Shown here: positions 5,264 through 7,620 of the stretch, in pieces | How the letters are laid out: each line of letters starts with the position of its first letter | Numbering within the stretch: the stretch's first letter is position 1 | Source: Candidatus Zixiibacteriota bacterium | GTDB taxonomy: Bacteria > Zixibacteria > MSB-5A5 > SM23-73-2 | Direction: 5' to 3' | DNA: 7,620 bases | Assembly: GCA_030615745.1 (NCBI GenBank) | Contig: JAUWYR010000062.1 | Span: forward strand, 1 to 7,620 | The notes under the pieces: model-generated | The model's database searches: none | Seen by the model: only the letters and a program-made list of their open reading frames with translations | What the model was told of the DNA's origin: nothing | Program-made: the position numbers and the translations under genes

Positions 5264-6372
5264 TTTTCTTGAACTATATTCTCCATTAAAAGAAATGCCT
5301 GTTCAGTTGTCTTTTCCCAGCTGAAGTTTTTCGCCCACAAAAGCCCTCCGGATGAGAGCTTATCCCTTAATTTTTGATCTGTGAATATAATTATCAGAAG
5401 CTCCGATAATCTTTTCGAATCTCCATAGGGAAACAAAAATCCAGACTCCCCATCTTTTACCGAATCTTTTAGACCTGGAACATCAGAGGCCAAAACAGGT
5501 GTGCCGCAGGCATTAGCTTCAATATTGGTTAGCCCCCAACCCTCCTTCAAAGAAGGGTAAACTGAAACCCAGGCTCTTTGAAACCACTTAATTTTCTCTT
5601 CCTGAGATACATATCCGGTAAAATAGATTTTTTTTTCTAAGTTCAAATTTCCCACTTGCTTTTTTAACTCTAAAGAATAGTCCCCATCTCCTATTATGGC
5701 TAAATTTGCCTCCGGTAACTTTTTTAAAACCAGACTGAACGCATCGATCAAAACATCAATCGATTTATATCTTTTGATTCTTCCCACATACAAAGCTAAG
5801 GGATTTTTCTCTTTTTCCACCTCTGGATTTGGTCTGTAAAGAGTGTGTTCGGTCCCACATTTTATGACCTTAATATTTTTAGCCGGGATTTTCCTTTTTA
5901 TCAAATCCTTTTTTGTGCTCTCTGAGATAACCAAAAATTTTTTGTCTTTGTAAATTCTTGGAATAAGTTTTTCCGAAAGAAAAATGTAAAGTCCCAAAAT
6001 ATAATTTATCTCCTGAAAAACAGAATCAGCGAAAAGATGTGGAATTATAATCAAAGTTGGTAGATGGTGTAAAAGAGCTATGTAAAAAGGGATTTTATTT
6101 ATATCCTCTATTACCAGATCGGGTTTCTCCTGCCTTAAAAGTGAAGGGAGAAGATTAAAGGCGACAAGATTAAAATTATATCTTGATCCCTTTCTAACTA
6201 TCTTTATGCCATCCTTTCTCTCAATTCTTTTGGCATTAGGATAAGAGCTACAGAAAAGGGTAATCTCGTGCCCTTTTTTTGCAATTCTTTTTAAAATCTC
6301 CTCCAAATGAACCTCAGCTCCACCTGCCTGTGGATTAGAAGGGTCTTGCCAGTTTATCGCCAGAATTTTCAT
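5254..6372 (-). CDS. GT4-family glycosyltransferase (GT-B fold)
   Basis: The 372 residues form a typical GT-B enzyme. The N-terminal Rossmann half opens with MKILAINWQDPSNPQAGGAE, with the acceptor-side GGAEVH at 17-22. The C-terminal donor half has LYVGRIKRYK (194-203; R198 and K203 fit the usual phosphate-binding pair), IIGDGDY (226-232), FTGYVSQEEK (251-260) and the retaining-GT4 signature EGWGLTNIE (E277 and E285, an E-x7-E) followed by ACGTPVLAS. It should transfer a nucleotide-activated sugar to a membrane-linked or glycan acceptor at the cytoplasmic face; the substrate cannot be named. ATG at 6372 has a good AAAGGGG sequence 5 nt upstream (6384-6378). It follows the DUF2723/TPR gene by 22 nt and overlaps the next membrane protein gene by 10 nt, so the three look like one transcription unit. 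Confidence 0.92.
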   Translation of the reverse strand: MKILAINWQDPSNPQAGGAEVHLEEILKRIAKKGHEITLFCSSYPNAKRIERKDGIKIVRKGSRYNFNLVAFNLLPSLLRQEKPDLVIEDINKIPFYIALLHHLPTLIIIPHLFADSVFQEINYILGLYIFLSEKLIPRIYKDKKFLVISESTKKDLIKRKIPAKNIKVIKCGTEHTLYRPNPEVEKEKNPLALYVGRIKRYKSIDVLIDAFSLVLKKLPEANLAIIGDGDYSLELKKQVGNLNLEKKIYFTGYVSQEEKIKWFQRAWVSVYPSLKEGWGLTNIEANACGTPVLASDVPGLKDSVKDGESGFLFPYGDSKRLSELLIIIFTDQKLRDKLSSGGLLWAKNFSWEKTTEQAFLLMENIVQEKWS

Positions 6373-6391
6373 GAAAACCCCTTTTTTTAAA

Positions 6392-6408
6392 AGATCAATT
6401 TTTGATCT
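6392..6408. repeat. Short inverted repeat over the DUF2723/TPR gene stop codon
   Basis: AGATCAA (6392-6398) and TTGATCT (6402-6408) are perfect 7-nt arms around TTT, and the stop codon (6397-6395) lies in one arm. In the minus-strand RNA the stem is followed by an A-rich run and not by U residues, so it is not an intrinsic terminator. It might weakly attenuate transcription or protect the upstream message. The structure is short and AT-rich and may be chance. Confidence 0.25.
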
Positions 6409-7620
6409 GAGGATTTTGGTTTGTGGTTTCGGGCTCTGGGAATTTGAAATCCAGAGACTTTATCTGATTTAAAACTGAGCGGGCATAGTTATCTTCGGGA
6501 TTATGTGAAATCCAATTTTCCAACAACAGGGTAAGTTTCTCTCTTTGTTTTTTCTGATAATAATGACTTAAAAGAAATTGTAAGCCTGGCTTAAAGGATG
6601 GACTCTCTTCTAAGACCTTTTCAATCAATTCCACAGCTTTATCTTGCTCACCTTTATTTCGGTAAAAGGAAGCCAGTGTCAAAAAAATGTAGTCTTTTTT
6701 ATCGGTTTCGAGTATTTCGTTTCTCTCCATAATTTTTTGTGCTTCATCCATTCTTTCCATTTGTCCATATAACTGAACTAAAAATCCATAAGGTCGCCAA
6801 TCCCAGGGTAACATCTCTAAGTTCTTAAGTGCAACCTCCTCAGCGCGTTTGAACTTTCCCGCTCTTCTCAAGGTGTCAGCTAAGGTCAAAAATGAGCTGG
6901 AATAATTGGCTAAAAGTCTAAAATCGTTTTCGTCTTTAATAATATTTGGATCAGAAATCCCTCTGAATTTAAACACCTTAAAAAGTTTCTCCTCCATTTC
7001 CTCAACATCCACCATGAATCTTCCTCCCTCTTTTACCACCCGATAAGCCATCCCCTCCATCCTCAAATGATCATCCAAGGGCTCACCCTTATAGACTTTG
7101 TTATCTGGAGAAACAGTGGTGGCGAAATAAACAGGATATTTCCATCTATTTGCATCAAGTATGTTATCGATCATAAGATCCTGGACTCTGAATATTTTCC
7201 CATCCTGGGTCCTTATCGGTATTAATCTTTCTATCTCTTTATCAGTAAAACTTATCGGCACACCCATCCTGTTTTTAAGTTGAAGTATATACCAATGGGT
7301 GTTTAGAAGGCTCAAGTTGACAATTCTCACATCTTTTCTTACCCCATCAACTTCTTGTATAAACCATAAAGGAAATGTATCGTTGTCTCCATTGGTGAAA
7401 AGTATTGCATTCTTATCGCAGGAGTTCAAAAGATTATAGGCGTAGTCCCAGGGTAGATAATTGCCGCTTCGGTCGTTATGTGAATTGTAATTTTTGTTAA
7501 AAGCCAGGGAGGGCAAAAACAAAAGTAAAGCGATAACTATATAACCTATGATATTTAAAAATATTTTGTTTGACTTAAACTTCTCTATTATCTCCCCAAT
7601 TACTTTTACCAACCCTGCTG
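6395..7620 (-). CDS. DUF2723 (TMEM260-like) membrane protein with C-terminal TPRs, 5' part outside the window
   Basis: The open frame continues to the window edge (A-G precede the TTG at 7612, which is not a convincing start), so only the last ~407 residues are visible. Counting from that TTG, they show one membrane segment (18-36) and the conserved stretch RSGNYLPWDYAYNLLNSC (48-65). Next is the soluble motif AILFTNGDNDTFPLWFIQEV (69-88) with VRKDVRIVNLSLLNT, all typical of the C-terminal half of DUF2723 proteins. Residues ~235-385 are TPR-like helical repeats. Full-length members carry a multispanning GT-C-like N-terminus. The human member TMEM260 is reported to be a protein O-mannosyltransferase, so a protein O-glycosylation role is a reasonable inference here. 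The catalytic N-terminal loop is not in view. The C-terminal tail is proline- and asparagine-rich. The gene heads a tight cluster of glycosyltransferase genes. Confidence 0.85.
   Translation of the reverse strand, partial: AGLVKVIGEIIEKFKSNKIFLNIIGYIVIALLLFLPSLAFNKNYNSHNDRSGNYLPWDYAYNLLNSCDKNAILFTNGDNDTFPLWFIQEVDGVRKDVRIVNLSLLNTHWYILQLKNRMGVPISFTDKEIERLIPIRTQDGKIFRVQDLMIDNILDANRWKYPVYFATTVSPDNKVYKGEPLDDHLRMEGMAYRVVKEGGRFMVDVEEMEEKLFKVFKFRGISDPNIIKDENDFRLLANYSSSFLTLADTLRRAGKFKRAEEVALKNLEMLPWDWRPYGFLVQLYGQMERMDEAQKIMERNEILETDKKDYIFLTLASFYRNKGEQDKAVELIEKVLEESPSFKPGLQFLLSHYYQKKQREKLTLLLENWISHNPEDNYARSVLNQIKSLDFKFPEPETTNQNPQIKN

Noticed and set aside
1-7620. Mobile element, CRISPR, toxin-antitoxin or phage-defence system
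   Set aside because: There are no transposase or recombinase motifs, no regularly spaced repeats, no paired small genes and no nuclease or ATPase motifs. All genes are accounted for by glycosylation or secreted-protein families.

Overview
The window comes from an AT-rich bacterial genome, and every gene I can support lies on the minus strand. The best clue to the organism is the C-terminus of the kelch protein at 659-1414. It is a single dockerin-like repeat (GDVNCDG...DLSDVVYLANYL, then FKGGPPPC), a style I associate with secreted proteins of uncultured FCB-group lineages such as Zixibacteria and WOR-3/Stahlbacteria. A DUF2723 membrane protein with C-terminal TPRs fits the same group. Three promoter-like sites with a TTGACA -35 box suggest an ordinary sigma-70 consensus rather than the Bacteroidota type. 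The phylum assignment is inference from memory, not a search result.

Read in the direction of transcription, from high to low coordinates, the layout starts with a 5'-truncated DUF2723/TPR membrane protein (6395-7620, a TMEM260-like GT-C candidate). Next are a GT4 glycosyltransferase (5254-6372) and a UPF0104/AglD/YbhN-type membrane protein (4280-5263) that overlaps it by 10 nt. An 84-nt gap holds a near-perfect sigma-70 promoter. It is followed by a polyprenyl-phosphate-sugar synthase-like GT2 (3434-4195) and a GT39-like multispanning transferase (1524-3365). Together these look like a surface or secreted glycoconjugate module: cytosolic GT2 and GT4 enzymes, a membrane protein of a family linked to lipid or lipid-sugar handling, and two GT-C-type enzymes that could act outside the membrane on polyprenyl-linked sugars.

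Below the module lies a kelch beta-propeller plus dockerin protein (659-1414) that appears to have lost its N-terminus. It has no signal peptide, only about four blades, a TTG-only start without a Shine-Dalgarno, and a stop codon two codons upstream. A promoter-like TTGACA-N17-TATTAC lies inside its first codons, and a good intrinsic terminator follows its stop.

The 427-nt intergenic stretch 232-658 is rich in signals. It holds that terminator, an inverted repeat, a promoter with an A/T-tract UP-like element, a 7-bp palindrome over the promoter's -10/+1 region, and another palindrome over the ribosome-binding region of the next gene. That gene (1-231, cut by the window edge) encodes a signal-peptide-bearing, propeller-like secreted protein. 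No rRNA, tRNA, CRISPR array, transposase or attachment site was seen.
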